Below, piece after piece: positions 21,405 to 32,630 of a stretch of 64,000 bases of DNA (positions are counted from its first letter, which is position 1; every line of letters starts with the position of its first letter). The stretch spans positions 1,252,013 through 1,316,012 of the forward strand of contig NW_003101665.1 in the NCBI RefSeq assembly GCF_000003855.2, written 5' to 3'. The stretch comes from Blastomyces gilchristii SLH14081. Taxonomy: Eukaryota > Ascomycota > Eurotiomycetes > Onygenales > Ajellomycetaceae. A program made the translations under genes and the position numbers. Below the pieces are notes generated by a model that saw only the letters and a program-made list of their open reading frames with translations, was not told the DNA's origin and made no database searches.

Positions 21405-24400
21405 TCAAAAATACCTCTTCCCTTCCAAAGCCCCTTCTGTACCAAAGCCTGTCCAATCGAAGAACTCCATCCCAGCAGGAGCTACAGGAGGGCCAACCCC
21501 TTCCTCTGCTGCCGCAGTGCTCTCTATGGATATATTATTCCCGCTGGTAGTACCACCTATATGGTCAAGCTCAGCGGGAGGGCCACCAGCAGCAGCAGCA
21601 CCACCACCACCACCACCACCACCACCAACCCGAACCCCTCCTGGAACCACAGAAAGGTTGCCAAAATTCTCATGACTCCCAGCCGCGCCCGTGAAAAACG
21701 AATACGCATCGCCGAACATCATTTCTTGATTCTGCACGCTCATCTCCTGCGAAATTATACCGGCCATATCAGCCTCCCATGCATGATGCATTCCACCATC
21801 ATCATTATTCTCATCATCTCGCCGAACAACATTATTATTATTGCCTGAGGGTCCCGCTGCTGTCTTCGCAAAACTCGTAGCTACTGGAGGCAGGGGGGTA
21901 GTATTGCCGGTATCAATATACTGATGGGGATTGTCATCGCTGGTACTGTCGAAGGTTGTCCCTGATGCTGATCCGGCGGGAAGGCGTGGTGATGAAGGAG
22001 AGGGAAATGCGACCGGCCCACAAAGTCTATTTATGACTTCCAGACAGCGTGCGGCGAGGCGGTTATTTTTGCCCAGGGAGCTATGCGGGCTGAGAAGGCA
22101 GCGGATGGTGTGGATATCAGAGAGCCAGGAAGGGGCGGAGGGGGAGGTTGGGGTTGTTATTAGGAAGAGAACGGGGATTAAGGCGGCTTGGAAGAGGAAA
22201 TATCTATGGAATGTTTAGGAATACCCAAATATGGGCGGGGTAGGTAAAGGGTATGCTGGTTAGTACTTACAGCATATACCATCCAGCTATTCTCGTATAT
22301 GGATTCAACACCATGTAGCATGATATCGACTCGATCGTTGCCCGTGCAGCCCGTAGGCAACGCATTCTGCACTCCTCGTCTGCCGGTGGTGCTTGGTTGG
22401 GGTCAGTGGAAGAGGAAAATTGCGGCTGGCGCATCTGCTTCCATCTTTGCGTGGCCCACGTAAGTAGAATAGGACGGTATAAGATTATCTGGAAGTTCCA
22501 GCGGCGCCAGGAGAGGCGCTTTTTGGCAAACTCGAACCAACACGGGAGCTGCAAATTTGAGCTTCCATTAGAGCGGCTGTAATCGTCGTAGTGGCTATCA
22601 TCACGTTCGAAGAATGGTGGTAAGGAGCAGAGAAAGTCATCAATGGGTATCTGTAGTTTTAAGGTTTCTTCTGCTGAGAGGTTGCGGTTGGATAGGAGGC
22701 AATGGTAGAGTTCGTTGGTTGTTAGATGGAATTTTGCCTGGGCGATTAGGCTTGAGTAGAGAGTCGGCTGGTCGCACTCCACTGGGTCTGATGTAGTTGT
22801 TGCGGTCAAGGCCTGGGAGATGCGTCAATTATAGGACTGTTTCTAGAAGTAGTTGGGAATATATCAGACTTACCGTTTCGGGAATATTCTTCACCTGCTT
22901 CGCATCCATGATGCACGCATCAGGTAGGAGAATCGGCCGTCCAAATGTGATGGAGGCACCACTATCAAAGATAAAAGTACCCCACCAGACCCTTCGCCTC
23001 ATTTCCCGCTGCAGCAAACTAATATTCCACTGTGGAAACTCCTTATGGAGACCCAAACTCAGCGCCATCCGTATTGCAAGTCCCAGGTAATTCCAGCCGG
23101 TATTGGGTTTGTTGCGCTTTTGCGTATAATTGCTAAGAAGCAGGAACGCTTGTACGCATGCTAAATTCCCCACCTCAAAGACCGAAACATCTTGCAAATA
23201 TCGGTTGGCTTCGTTATAAAACGTTTCGTGGATATCGACGTTATCATCTCCAAGGGTCCAGGCGCCAAGAGCAAGAACGGTGTTAAGAAGGATCGGCCAT
23301 GCATGGCCCCGTGGTCTAGGGATTTGTTCGTTGAACTGAGCTCGGAACGTTTCCTCGTGGAGGAATGGGTAGCTCGTGTGGTAGTTGGCAAAATATGCAT
23401 CTATAACTGTCTGAGCCACGACTTGTGAAGGTGCTATCCCCGGATGCGTCGACTGCCACATCATGGACTGAGACTCAGGTGCAGCCTTGCCAGCTGCTGC
23501 TGATTGACTTGGGGAATTCACATCCCAGCCACCCATAAAGAGTGCTCGAAGCGGCGCAACGCTTGAAGGACCGCCTACAGCATAGGATTAGTTTGAAAGG
23601 CCCATAGATGGTACCAGGAACGTGGGATGGGTAGTAACGACCAAGATATCCCGCGCCTTCAGGCCGGATTGAAAGAGCTGCCATGCCATCAGATAGCTCG
23701 CTAAGAGTAAGTTCTTTTTCAGCCCAGTCAAATCCATCTGCAAGCTGGGGGAGTGCCTCTGACGCAGCTTCCGGAGCTGCTGCAGCGTCTTTCGGGATAA
23801 CCACAGAGACAGGTTTTTGGGGGGGTTCAGATTCCAGTGGGCATTGATCATCAGATGGCTGAGGAGAAGAGGACCCTAGGAACTCTTCGATGTCAACATT
23901 GGGTAACAATGTTGAGATTACTGCCTCCAGCTTTCGTATGCGCTCTTCAGCATTTGTAAGGTTCCTTGAAGCAATTTTTGTTATTAACCCCAGGTCATAA
24001 ACTTCTAATGGTGACACAAAGAACCTACTGTCGCGTCAAAGGTGTTCGAACCACCTTAGGACTGTATACACACTCCTTCTTCAACTGCTTACACAGCGAA
24101 CATGTTGGTCGTTCTTTCGAGCACTATCCAGAAATCGCAAGCCGATAATTCATTAACATGTCCGTTATAACATGGTCTCAGAGAGCAGACTAGTCTGTTC
24201 CCAGGACATGTACAGAGAAATGTGACACGGAATGCACCGTGCATGTACAGGTACATACCTTCGATTTCCGAAGCCTACACTCATCGCACTATTTCTCCCA
24301 AAGAGCAAAGAAGCGCACCAATCAGTATAGAACTTCATCAAATGCGATACAACAGATAAAAAAAAGGAAAAAGTTTCTACATGTTCTGGGGGAATGCGTA

Positions 24401-24768
24401 GATGGCTAGAACATCTCGAAGTCGAGTCCAAGCATTCGTGCAGCATAAAGTGCCACCTCCATACATGCATAAACTGCGCTTTTCTTGTTCAAGTACCCTT
24501 ACGTATCTCAAGTGCATGATTGTATAGGTCTCCTTATCGGAGGGGAGCGGAGGGGAGGGGAGGGGTCGGAAGGTAGGTACAGAACCTGACCTGAGCTGAC
24601 TGGTGGGAGAATAGAAGATAAGAATAATAATAGAGTCAAACATACCGCAATGCTCTGCAAGCCTTGACCTGAACCCGAGCTCTGGCCTTGGCCCTGGCCC
24701 TGGTTCTGTGCGAGGTTCTGTGAGTCCGTCTGCCCGTCGGTGCTCATTGTTGGCAATCCTTCATCCAT
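21405..24768 (-). CDS. Gal4-like Zn2Cys6 transcription factor with a 30-nt exon
   Basis: Seven exons are inferred: 24768-24646, 24288-24259, 24123-24029, 23964-23642, 23574-22874, 22812-22271 and 22203-21405. All junctions keep frame and give 870 residues. The DNA-binding domain spans exons 1-3: SIA + CDECRLRKSK + CSKERPTCSLCKQLKKEC, a full CX2CX6CX6CX2CX6C zinc cluster. The linker VYSPKVVRTPLTRQ and the dimerisation helix NLTNAEERIRKLEAVISTLL follow, very like yeast Gal4 and Kluyveromyces Lac9. Exon 5 starts the fungal regulatory middle domain (VVAQTVIDAYFANYHTSYPF, RMALSLGLHKEF, RREMRRRVWW-type text). The C-terminus has a poly-Gly/Ala tract and an acidic-aromatic end (MEFFDWTGFG) that could be an activation region. 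A role in sugar metabolism is suggested by family and by the adjacent sugar-transporter relic, but is inference. An in-frame upstream ATG at 24825 could extend the N-terminus by 19 residues. The donor of intron 4 (GTCGTT) is weak. Confidence 0.88.
24259..24288 (-). other. 30-nt microexon of the Gal4-like gene
   Basis: This exon encodes CDECRLRKSK, the first two zinc-ligand Cys and the DNA-contacting basic residues. It is bounded by acceptor ATAG and donor GTATGT and has phase-0 junctions on both sides, between introns of 357 bp and 135 bp. Without it the zinc cluster would lack two ligands while the frame stays open. Confidence 0.8.
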
Positions 24769-25916
24769 CTGCAAAGGGCACAAAAAGAGAAGAAGAGAAG
24801 AGAAGTTAGACATCCGTTGATCCATTGTTCAGCGGTTTTCCTTTCTTTCTTTGATCATCACGTAGGGTGTGTCCATAACAGCAGAAGAAAAAAAAAAAAA
24901 AAAAAAAAACAAAGGACAAGAGTTCAAGTGCATCCACAATCCAACAATCTCCCTTCAACCCACAACACACGCCCTTCGTTCATTGCTCTTTTTCTCCCCC
25001 CCCCCCCCCTCAATAGCCCTCCAACCCCGAAGCAGTTGGCAGAAAACAGATGCCATGAAGCAGTAGCACAAAGGACATATATCCAGCCTTAAAACATCTC
25101 TTTTTCCTCAGACTCCGAATTTCCTCACCCCATCCCCTCCCCACATGCGCTGGCCTTTGACCTATCTGCAGATCAGATGGGTACACCAGGTCTATAGCAG
25201 AAGCCGTTATGCCATACACATAAAGGGATATGTATATGTATGGTATGTATGGCGGCGCATGCGGGTATAGTAGATCTCTCCACTTGTGTACGCACATGTG
25301 CACATGTACAGTACATACATACATGTACAACCCGAGCCCATAAACAAAAAAACCATTGCAACGGAATGAAGTTGCGGGGTTGGAACAGGTACAAAACGAA
25401 CAGCGTTGAGGCAATGCCATGAAGAAAGAATATAAGGAGAGAGGGGAAAAGAAAGGAAGTGGGGGGCGGGGGGTGGATTATTCAAAAAGGCAAGATAAAA
25501 CAGCATTAAAAACAAAAGGAGTGGTAAAAAAAAAATTAGAAAAAAAAATTAAAAAGTAACATACCTCACCCACCACCTACAAAAATATATATCGAACAAA
25601 AAAATAATAAAATAAAATAAAAAAGAATCCCTAACCAGCCCAACAACACCATGCGAGATCACAGGACGCTGTGCCCCCTAGCATAATTCTCTGGAGCTAC
25701 CTAGGTTAACGACTCCGTACTCAGGAAGGAACGACGACGAGCAGTTAGAGGTCGGTGTGTGGGATTGATTGATTGATTGATGGAGGGGGTAGCGTAGCCT
25801 AGTGTGCAGATCTAGAGAATATACGCAGTTACAGCGACCCCCCCCTCTCAGCTGTTGTGGATTGATCGAAGAGAGTAGTTAAAGGGACGGAAGTTTGGTT
25901 TTTGGTGTGAAGGGGC

Positions 25917-25945
25917 ACAGCACAGTACAGCACAGCACAGTACAG
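25917..25945. repeat. CACAGTACAG short tandem repeat
   Basis: Alternating CACAG and TACAG units are read directly in the A/T-rich spacer. No function is inferred. Confidence 0.65.
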
Positions 25946-26329
25946 CATATGGTGGTGGATTGATAAGGATAAAAAGGACCCGCAGGTGTTGGTTGATTTT
26001 GATTGTCCTCTGCGCAGTAACGTAACGTAAATGGCGAAAAAAAAATAAAAATTGAAAGGGTTTGGTTTGGTTTGGTTTTGGGCCAATCACTGGCGCCCAA
26101 TTCCTGGAGCCGCAGTGGTGTCACGTGGACTCCGCTGGCTCGGAAAGTATTCCAAGGTTCAGATCAGGCACTTGTTCAGTTTCTGTGATCCAATATTATG
26201 TTATTTTAATAGATTTTTATTTTTATTTTTTTCTATATACACGAACATTTCGTAAATATATATACCAAAACCCCCCTCTGCTATTCTGCTATTTACAACA
26301 GACAACAGTGGAAGCAAAAGAAGAGCTAA

Positions 26330-26375
26330 ACACACACACACACACACACAAACACATATATATATATATATACAT
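26330..26375. repeat. CA and TA microsatellite
   Basis: A run of ACACAC repeats is followed by a run of TATATA, read directly. Confidence 0.75.
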
Positions 26376-27173
26376 ACCTACCTCCCTAGGTAGGTACTCT
26401 AGGTACAGTCCGTAGCTGTCTTTCTTTAAACCCCCAGGCGGTTAAACCTAAACACGGGGGGAAGTACATGCACATCCACCCACATCATCTTTTTCTTTTC
26501 TATACCCTTTCTTCTATCCCTCGCAACGAAAGAACACAAGAAACGAACAAAAAAAATATGAAATAGCCCAACACCCCTCAGCCATGCCACGCACAGGATT
26601 AAATCATTATTATTAAAATGGCTATTCCCCCTCCCCTTCCCTTTTTTACCCCGCAAGGGGGTGTCTCATGTAACCGAGCAACGACAGGAGTCGACAAGTT
26701 CATCTGGTTCGAACGGAGCGTTTGTTGTATGATTATTCCTTTGTTTTCCTTTACTTTTTGTTCCCCTTTGTTCCCCATGCTATTTCATCTCCCCATTGGT
26801 GCAAACGCGTGTAGAAAAAAAAAGGAAACGATAGAGAAGTGGAAAGGCAGGGAGGTAAATGGGGGCAGCGTTGGGGTTGGTTTTGCGTTGTGGTCTATTT
26901 GTGAGCAACCCACCCCGGTTGACGTGCGCTACCACCCGGCTAGCTCGAAAGGATGCTCGGAACGTTGTTGCGTGAAGAGGTGCACATGTGTATCGTCCGG
27001 GTGCAGGTGTCTCCCTGGGAGAGGCTGGGGAATTGAGGATGTCAGCTGGCCCCCTTCGCGGGGTCTTCTAAGTTGGCTCAATGCAATTATTTCCGATCAC
27101 CTGAACCGGCAAAGATAGATAGGCTGGATAGAGGAGCGCACGAGGAGCCAAGAAAAAAACCTAAACGTCTTAT

Positions 27174-28768
27174 CTACATCGTTAGAGACGGACATTCACC
27201 CTCCGCGCGGACGAAAGCCCCCGTGAAAAGATCCTGCATGGCGGTATAGTGGAACAGGATTCCCCCAAGCACAGCGACGTGCCAGATATTATGGCTGCCG
27301 CCGATGTAGTCGAAGAAGCCAGGGAGCCAGCGCTCAGGGATCTGTAACGCATATATCATCGCTCCCAGCAGGTAGACGGCCAGGCTTTTTAGTAGAGGTG
27401 CGTAGAAGTATAGAGACCAGCCCAAGCTCCTTGTCAGGCTTAGTTGGGCCATGGGTGCGAAGCCTGTAGCTGCCAGGGTTACGTAGAAGGAAACGCGCGC
27501 CCATGCCATGTCCGCGCGGTTGAAAGTAGGGTGCCAGGGGAGAATGACGCCGGCGACGCCTAGGCTAGACGTCGTGACGATGTAGATCCATCGGGAGACT
27601 GGTTCGCAGTAGAAGGCAGTGTATTCCGTCGTGACGATTGAGGCGGCGACGAGCAGGGATATCCCGGTATAATCGACGCAGGCGAAGCGTTCCATGAGCG
27701 GCTGTGACGCGATGCTGTTCATTGTGTGCCATAGGGTACTGCAGACAAGGCACTTGCAGGCGGCAACGAAGAAGATGGCAGCGACTGTGATGTCGGTTTT
27801 GGTGCTGAGTGTGAAGTTCGGATTTGCGGGGTAGAAGTAGAATGCCACGGCCAGGACGACGAGTAGGCCAATGAAGTGCGACCAGATGTTGAAGAGTTCG
27901 TTGGAGAATGTAAAGACGGACGTTACACATTCGATCTTGGAAGTTGTGAAACGGTAACCCTGCAGAATGTATGGGTTGACCCTCCAAGGGTGCGGCAGGT
28001 CGGAGTACTGGATTAGCCGCCTTTCATTGGCTAGATGGATCGCACGTTCGATGTTCTTTTGCAGGGCTTCCCGTGCACGCTCGACGCTCTCATCCATGAC
28101 TTCGCGGGCGTGCGTTAGGCCCGGTTCCACGGCGCGCCATCCATCGTCCAACGTTCCATATAGACCCCGATCGCGCACGGCCTGCGCACTGACCTCGAGC
28201 TCGCCGAGGAAATTCTCCATCAAACGCATGCTGGCCTGGGCTTTTTGTTCGAGAGTTTCCTTTGTTGCGAGAGCCTCTTTATAACGATCCTCCAGCGTTT
28301 CCACCAGGATTTTGGCTCGTCGCTTGCCGCTTCCCATCAGCTCCCCGGAGGCATGGGAGCAGGAATCCCGCACGGAAACCAGGGCGGCATATCCTCGTTT
28401 TAGCCTTGCGTCGATATGTGTTATGTGTGATTGCCGATATTCCTCCAGCCATTGTAACCGTCGCTCCATTTCTGTGAGGAATAATTCGACCTTAAAATAA
28501 AAGCAAACAAATTATACAACGTTAAATCTTGCCCGGTTTCCATTGAAACTTCCATTATCTGCAGGTAAAGGGAGCAACTCACTCGCAAGAATATAGCATC
28601 CGCATCATAGTCGCAGGATAGTCGTCTGTTGGTATGAAAAGAGTGCCTTCTCCGTCTGTTACGCAGTAAACTGGCACGTTCGTCCTGGGTAGCGAAACCG
28701 GAAGCATTGGAAGCTAGGTCAGGGTCTGCGTGGGACTCCATGGTCACGGAAGGGGCTGTACAAGCCAT
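27174..28768 (-). CDS. IZH3: ADIPOR-like membrane receptor IZH3
   Basis: Two exons, 28768-28583 and 28490-27174, join over a 92-bp intron (donor GTGAGT) to give 500 residues. The N-terminal half is cytosolic, with an Arg-rich patch (RNRRRRHSFH) and a helical, coiled-coil-prone region (ETLEQKAQASMRLMENFLGE) typical of IZH3 rather than IZH1/2/4. The C-terminal half has seven hydrophobic spans of the PAQR/hemolysin-III superfamily. Metal-site motifs are present: SNELFNIWSHFIG, CSTLWHTM and, near the end, NIWHVAVLGGILFH with the HxxxxxxxxxH-type pair. IZH proteins affect zinc homeostasis and sterol/lipid metabolism in yeast; the PAQR fold is linked to ceramidase-like hydrolysis. The start could also be the Met at 28741. 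The 5' leader (28850-29260) is A/G-rich on the plus strand. Confidence 0.92.
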
Positions 28769-29806
28769 GGTCACCCTTGATTGACGGGGATGAAGCCCAA
28801 GAGGCGGGCAGGTTGGCGAAACTCGAGGTGTATATTGCGTTGAGAACTCCCTCTAGGTAGTGGGTTCTCTGGTATATCGAGGTTAACCTCGGCGAGTAAG
28901 AAGAAGACGAGGCCGAGACGAGTGGGAATTACGGTCTCATATTAAGTAAGGATAAGAATAAAAGTTTCCAACAATGAAGGATAGACGGATAGGAGAAATT
29001 AATAGAGGGAGAGAGTGCGCGTGGGATGCTGCGAGCTGAGGAAGCGGGAATAATAATAACGGGGCAATTGAAGGAGCGGAGAGGGGTTATATAGGGGCGA
29101 GCTGGGAGGAAAAAGAGAGAGAGAAAACGAAGCAAGGACCAAAGGAAACGAAGAAGAATGATAGAGGGATGAGGAATGAGGATCAGAGGTTGGGGGGGAG
29201 GAGTGGAGCGAGAAGACAGCAAGCAGTCTAGTCTGGGGCGCTAATCGCCTCCGCCGGCCGAGCAACTAGCGAAGCGCCCTGGGGCAGTTGTAACCGAATC
29301 CTTGTTTTATTTAGCTCTGTACTCCGTACTTGCGTACACGTTTCCAGCGTAAGCTGTGGCGGTCTACTCATCATGCTGCAGGTTGTTGCCAGAAGAAAGC
29401 TCGCGTGCGGTAATCGGCTCTCATTTTGCTATCTCCCCAATGTCTGACAACGCATCGACCTTTTGATACAAGCAATAATTAAGAACTGATAGGCTCTATG
29501 ATAGAAAAGAAGCCATTTGATAGCTCAGGATGTGTCCACTGTGCATTCCCTGTAGCTCACAATTGCAATAGGTATGACACGTATGGGTGACAACAAGCGT
29601 AGAGATGGACAGCAACCGATAGACCACATGGGCATGGCATGGCGTCCACAAGGGAAGTCTGCATCTGGCTACGACGGCGCAAATAAAACGCAGGATGTTC
29701 GCCCGCTTCCTTTGGGGAAATACACCGGCAACAATTGAAACTGCTATTGATGAAAAATACAAAAGAAGCTCCAGATGACTGATTGCACATCCACCATAAG
29801 AATGGA
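28769..29806. other. IZH3 leader and intergenic region
   Basis: These 1.0 kb hold the IZH3 promoter and a purine-rich leader, then the 3' side of the kinase-like gene. One TACTCCGTA copy lies at 29320-29328. No gene is seen. Confidence 0.5.
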
Positions 29807-30883
29807 TTACTTAGTCTCTATCTCCCTGTCATTAATAAAACTTATGATCTTTGATAGTCCTTGCAAATCCCCTTCCACTGTTTCCATCAACTCTTCATTA
29901 ACCCAGCCTGGTGTGTAAGATCCCCCAAAATCTATAATCCATAGGTTGTTATCCATATCAATGAGAACATTTCCTGGTTTAACATCTCCCCAGATAATTC
30001 CAGCTTTGTGAAACTCATTGACCATCTCTTTCAACTGATGAATCCATGTTTCTCGTAGATTTGGTGCTGCCTTTTGGATATTATCTTGAGAAGCCAATGT
30101 GCAGCGAAACTTGATATAGGTGATGAGGATATCACAAATTTCCATATTGCTCTTATTTCCAGATGAAACAAAAGCGTGAATTTTAGGTACTCGGATTTTG
30201 TCATTTAGCCCTGACTGATGTAGGTGGAGCAGTGTCTTGATTTCGCGTTCAGTATGTTGTAATAGCTCTCGATAAGCTGGTTTGAAAAATTGCTTCTTAT
30301 TACCCACAAGCACTTTTGAAGGTCGTAGTGGTCTTTCATTTTTTGAATCCCAGGGTAATTTCACCTTCGAAGGATCAAGTAGAGGAATGCTAGCAGCCAT
30401 AGCAGTATATGATGATGAAAGGCAGGTTCGGGGCATAAGGTCATCTGGTTTGGGTTTGTGTGAGGATTGGATTGCAGTTAATTTGCCATCATCAACTGTT
30501 ATGGTCAAATGAATTGCTGGTGTCATGTAATATTCCTCTAAGGTTATTATCCGCGGCTCAGTTGGACAAGGTGCCAGGATATGGAAGTGTGCAAAACAAG
30601 CCTTTGCCATCCAGTAGCACATCTCCTCCATTGGGTCTGGTTGGCCAGGTATAAACTGGAAGTCATCATTATTCATACACAAAAGGTCCTTTATCAAATC
30701 CAAAAATTCATGTTTGATTGCTGGACACTGCTCCATGTTTTTGGCTAGGGCTAGAATATCAAAGCGTCTATTGTAGCACATCACAGTCATTTCAGTTCTA
30801 TCTTTATCACCACACCAAAAGCTGACAATGTCGTATGGCGGGTCAAGATGCGGAGTGGTCTCGGAACTTTCATTAGGAGTCAT
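29807..30883 (-). CDS. Fungal protein-kinase-like protein
   Basis: This is a single-exon frame of 358 residues starting MTPNESSETTPHLDPPYDI. The frame is open further upstream, but only via a GTG. The C-terminal half is a reduced kinase fold. A possible ATP-site Lys lies in KKQFFKPAYRELL, with a partner Glu in HTEREIKTLLHL. The catalytic loop is GIIWGDVKPGNVLID, where the usual HRD is WGD but the catalytic Asp, Lys and Asn remain. The metal loop is IIDFGGSYTPGW. The N-terminal half (YDIVSFWCGDKDRTEMTVM) matches no domain I know. It resembles the small kinase/phosphotransferase-like genes expanded in Onygenales; substrate unknown. Base composition looks more A/T-rich than in the neighbouring THOC5 and PIG-S genes. 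It is divergent from the THOC5-like gene across 286 bp. Confidence 0.75.
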   Translation of the reverse strand: MTPNESSETTPHLDPPYDIVSFWCGDKDRTEMTVMCYNRRFDILALAKNMEQCPAIKHEFLDLIKDLLCMNNDDFQFIPGQPDPMEEMCYWMAKACFAHFHILAPCPTEPRIITLEEYYMTPAIHLTITVDDGKLTAIQSSHKPKPDDLMPRTCLSSSYTAMAASIPLLDPSKVKLPWDSKNERPLRPSKVLVGNKKQFFKPAYRELLQHTEREIKTLLHLHQSGLNDKIRVPKIHAFVSSGNKSNMEICDILITYIKFRCTLASQDNIQKAAPNLRETWIHQLKEMVNEFHKAGIIWGDVKPGNVLIDMDNNLWIIDFGGSYTPGWVNEELMETVEGDLQGLSKIISFINDREIETK

Positions 30884-31169
30884 CTTAGCAGGACAGGACG
30901 GGATGATTTTTGCGGATTTGAACAGGTTGGGTGAAAAAAAATTCTTATGGTGAAAGGGTGAGTGGTTAGACGGCTTTAAATTTAAGATGCATTTTGGCCC
31001 GAACACGTGATAATCGGCGCATCAATAGTCCGACCAATCAGTGGGCTAACATGGGAATTTATTTACACTGCTCCGCTCCCGTAGTTTAGGCGCCATTAAA
31101 AAAGCTTCAACATCCAACACTGAAAAAAACAACTAAGGTTCCCAGATATCAACCTGATTACTATTCACA

Positions 31170-32052
31170 ATGACGGTCGACGATCTCGTCACTGATCCTT
31201 CTCTTTTACCCGTCCTCCGGACCAGCGCGGAAACTCTCTCACAATGCCAAACCCTGCTCTCCATGCTTGATCCCTCGACCCTAACCCCCTCTCCGTCACA
31301 GGACTTCATACTATCAATATCAAAACAACAAAAGCTAGTATTTTCACTCCTAGCGCAGCTTCGAGGGTTGAATCGCGATGCCATTCTTAGCGTTAGAGCC
31401 ACCAAGCAAGCCACCGCTGAGGCGCGGCAGGAGATTGATAGGTTGCACCTCCACCTACAGAATCTATATTATGAGCAGAGGCATCTAAATGGGGAGATTG
31501 CGGCATGCGAATCTTATGAGTATGTGCTTCTCCATGTACATAGGATTTATCCTTCTTGTTTGGCCGCCTATAATTCTATACATATCTCCCTTCGAAGACT
31601 TTTTGGTGAGGTTCCTCGTTCTAACAAAACCTCGATGTACAGCCACAAATATCTCTCTCTTCCATTAATACCCATCGAGGAATTCCTAACTATCCATCCC
31701 GAGCTGGCAGAAGCCGATCCGAACCAACTCATGGTTGCGCGCATCAACCACGAGCATGCGGAGCGTGAGAAATTAGAGCAGGCCAGGCAAGAGCTTCTGA
31801 AGCGAAAACAAGCCTTGATTGCAGAAAACAAGAAGCGGAAGGACGATCTGGCCAATCTGGATCAAGATCTTGAGAGATTTATTGACGTGAGTTATTTCAT
31901 TTGCTCCCCACCTGGATTCATTTTTCAATATCTTCTCGGATATAAAAATGGCCCGTCGCCAACTTTCATATCTATGACGAGATTAAGCTAATCACTTCTT
32001 CCATTGACAGGCTGCCAAACCGATTCAGAAAATTTTCGAAAAGGAATACTGA
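31170..32052 (+). CDS. THO complex subunit, THOC5 family
   Basis: Three exons, 31170-31519, 31643-31886 and 32011-32052, give 211 residues. Intron 1 is 123 bp (donor GTATGT, acceptor CAG) and joins ..CESYD + HKYLSLPLIPIEEFL... Intron 2 is 124 bp and joins ..RFID + AAKPIQKIFEKEY. The THOC5/FMIP pattern is clear: an N-terminal helical start, a region counting R/N pairs (RGLNRDAILSVRATKQATAE), the EQRHLNGEI segment before the Asp/Tyr-rich link, and a coiled coil with QARQELLKRKQALIAENKKR. THOC5 belongs to the THO/TREX complex that couples transcription to mRNA export. The chain is shorter than animal THOC5 and covers only the N-terminal conserved part, as in many fungi. Intron 1 is a multiple of three and stop-free, so a retained form would stay in frame. 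Confidence 0.85.
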
Positions 32053-32630
32053 GTCTTTCGCTTACCTTATTTCGTCATCTACATGTAGCATTTTCGGCGT
32101 AGTTGGTTCGAATGGTCATAGTACTGTACTCTTCTTGACACAGGGTTACAGGCGTTGTTGGCATTCTCAAAATGATATGATACACACCTCTATAACTAGA
32201 AATCTACTAGTGAAAATCTCATTTATTAATGGTAAATCGTCTATTTGCCCGGCTCTGATGTATCGTTGTATATGATGATAGCGTCTTGATCTCCTCCTAC
32301 CTATACTTAGAACGGAAAGATATTTCGCAGTCCGTTTCCATATTTGCTCCCATAAATAGGCTCACGGGTACCAGGATTATAATATCATACTTACCGTACT
32401 TATTATCGTAACTATTGAGAGTCATATTTAGTTCATAATTATCTTTTCTTGCGTTTTGTAGCAAGCTTGTCCACCTCTCCCTCGTCGACTTTGGCCCACC
32501 CACCCAATCACAGAGGACCAAGCATCAAGCCACCACTTCTTCTCCGCGACTCCGCAACTTCAACTTGTTCAACCCGCCAAATTTCTAGTCGCCCAGCTCC
32601 CGCTATATTCAAGCGGACCATGAGCTGACA
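32053..32630. other. Intergenic between THOC5-like and PIG-S genes
   Basis: These 578 bp are A/T-rich and include the PIG-S promoter. No feature is recognised. Confidence 0.45.

Larger units (their letters stand above)
24769..27173. other. Long low-complexity region with simple repeats
   Basis: These 2.4 kb lie upstream of the Gal4-like gene and downstream of IZH3. They carry an A run (24888-24909), a C run (24996-25009), GTAC-rich palindromic text (25296-25330), GATT repeats (about 25765-25782), CACAGTACAG repeats (25917-25945) and a CA/TA microsatellite (26330-26375). Frames are short except one of 166 codons at 26618-27118 (+) with no protein-like features. It probably includes the long regulatory leader of the Gal4-like gene and the IZH3 3' UTR. 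Confidence 0.5.

Noticed and set aside
21303..21848. Plus-strand frames antisense to the last exon of the Gal4-like gene
   Set aside because: They begin in the A run and mirror the poly-Gly/Ala coding tract as Pro/Thr repeats; the minus-strand gene is supported by family resemblance.
26618..27118. 166-codon plus-strand frame downstream of IZH3
   Set aside because: It starts with an ATG but shows no conserved pattern and sits in low-complexity 3' sequence.
30884..31006. Upstream extension of the kinase-like gene by 41 codons
   Set aside because: The open frame begins at GTG and the first ATG is at 30883; the extension would also crowd the short divergent promoter.
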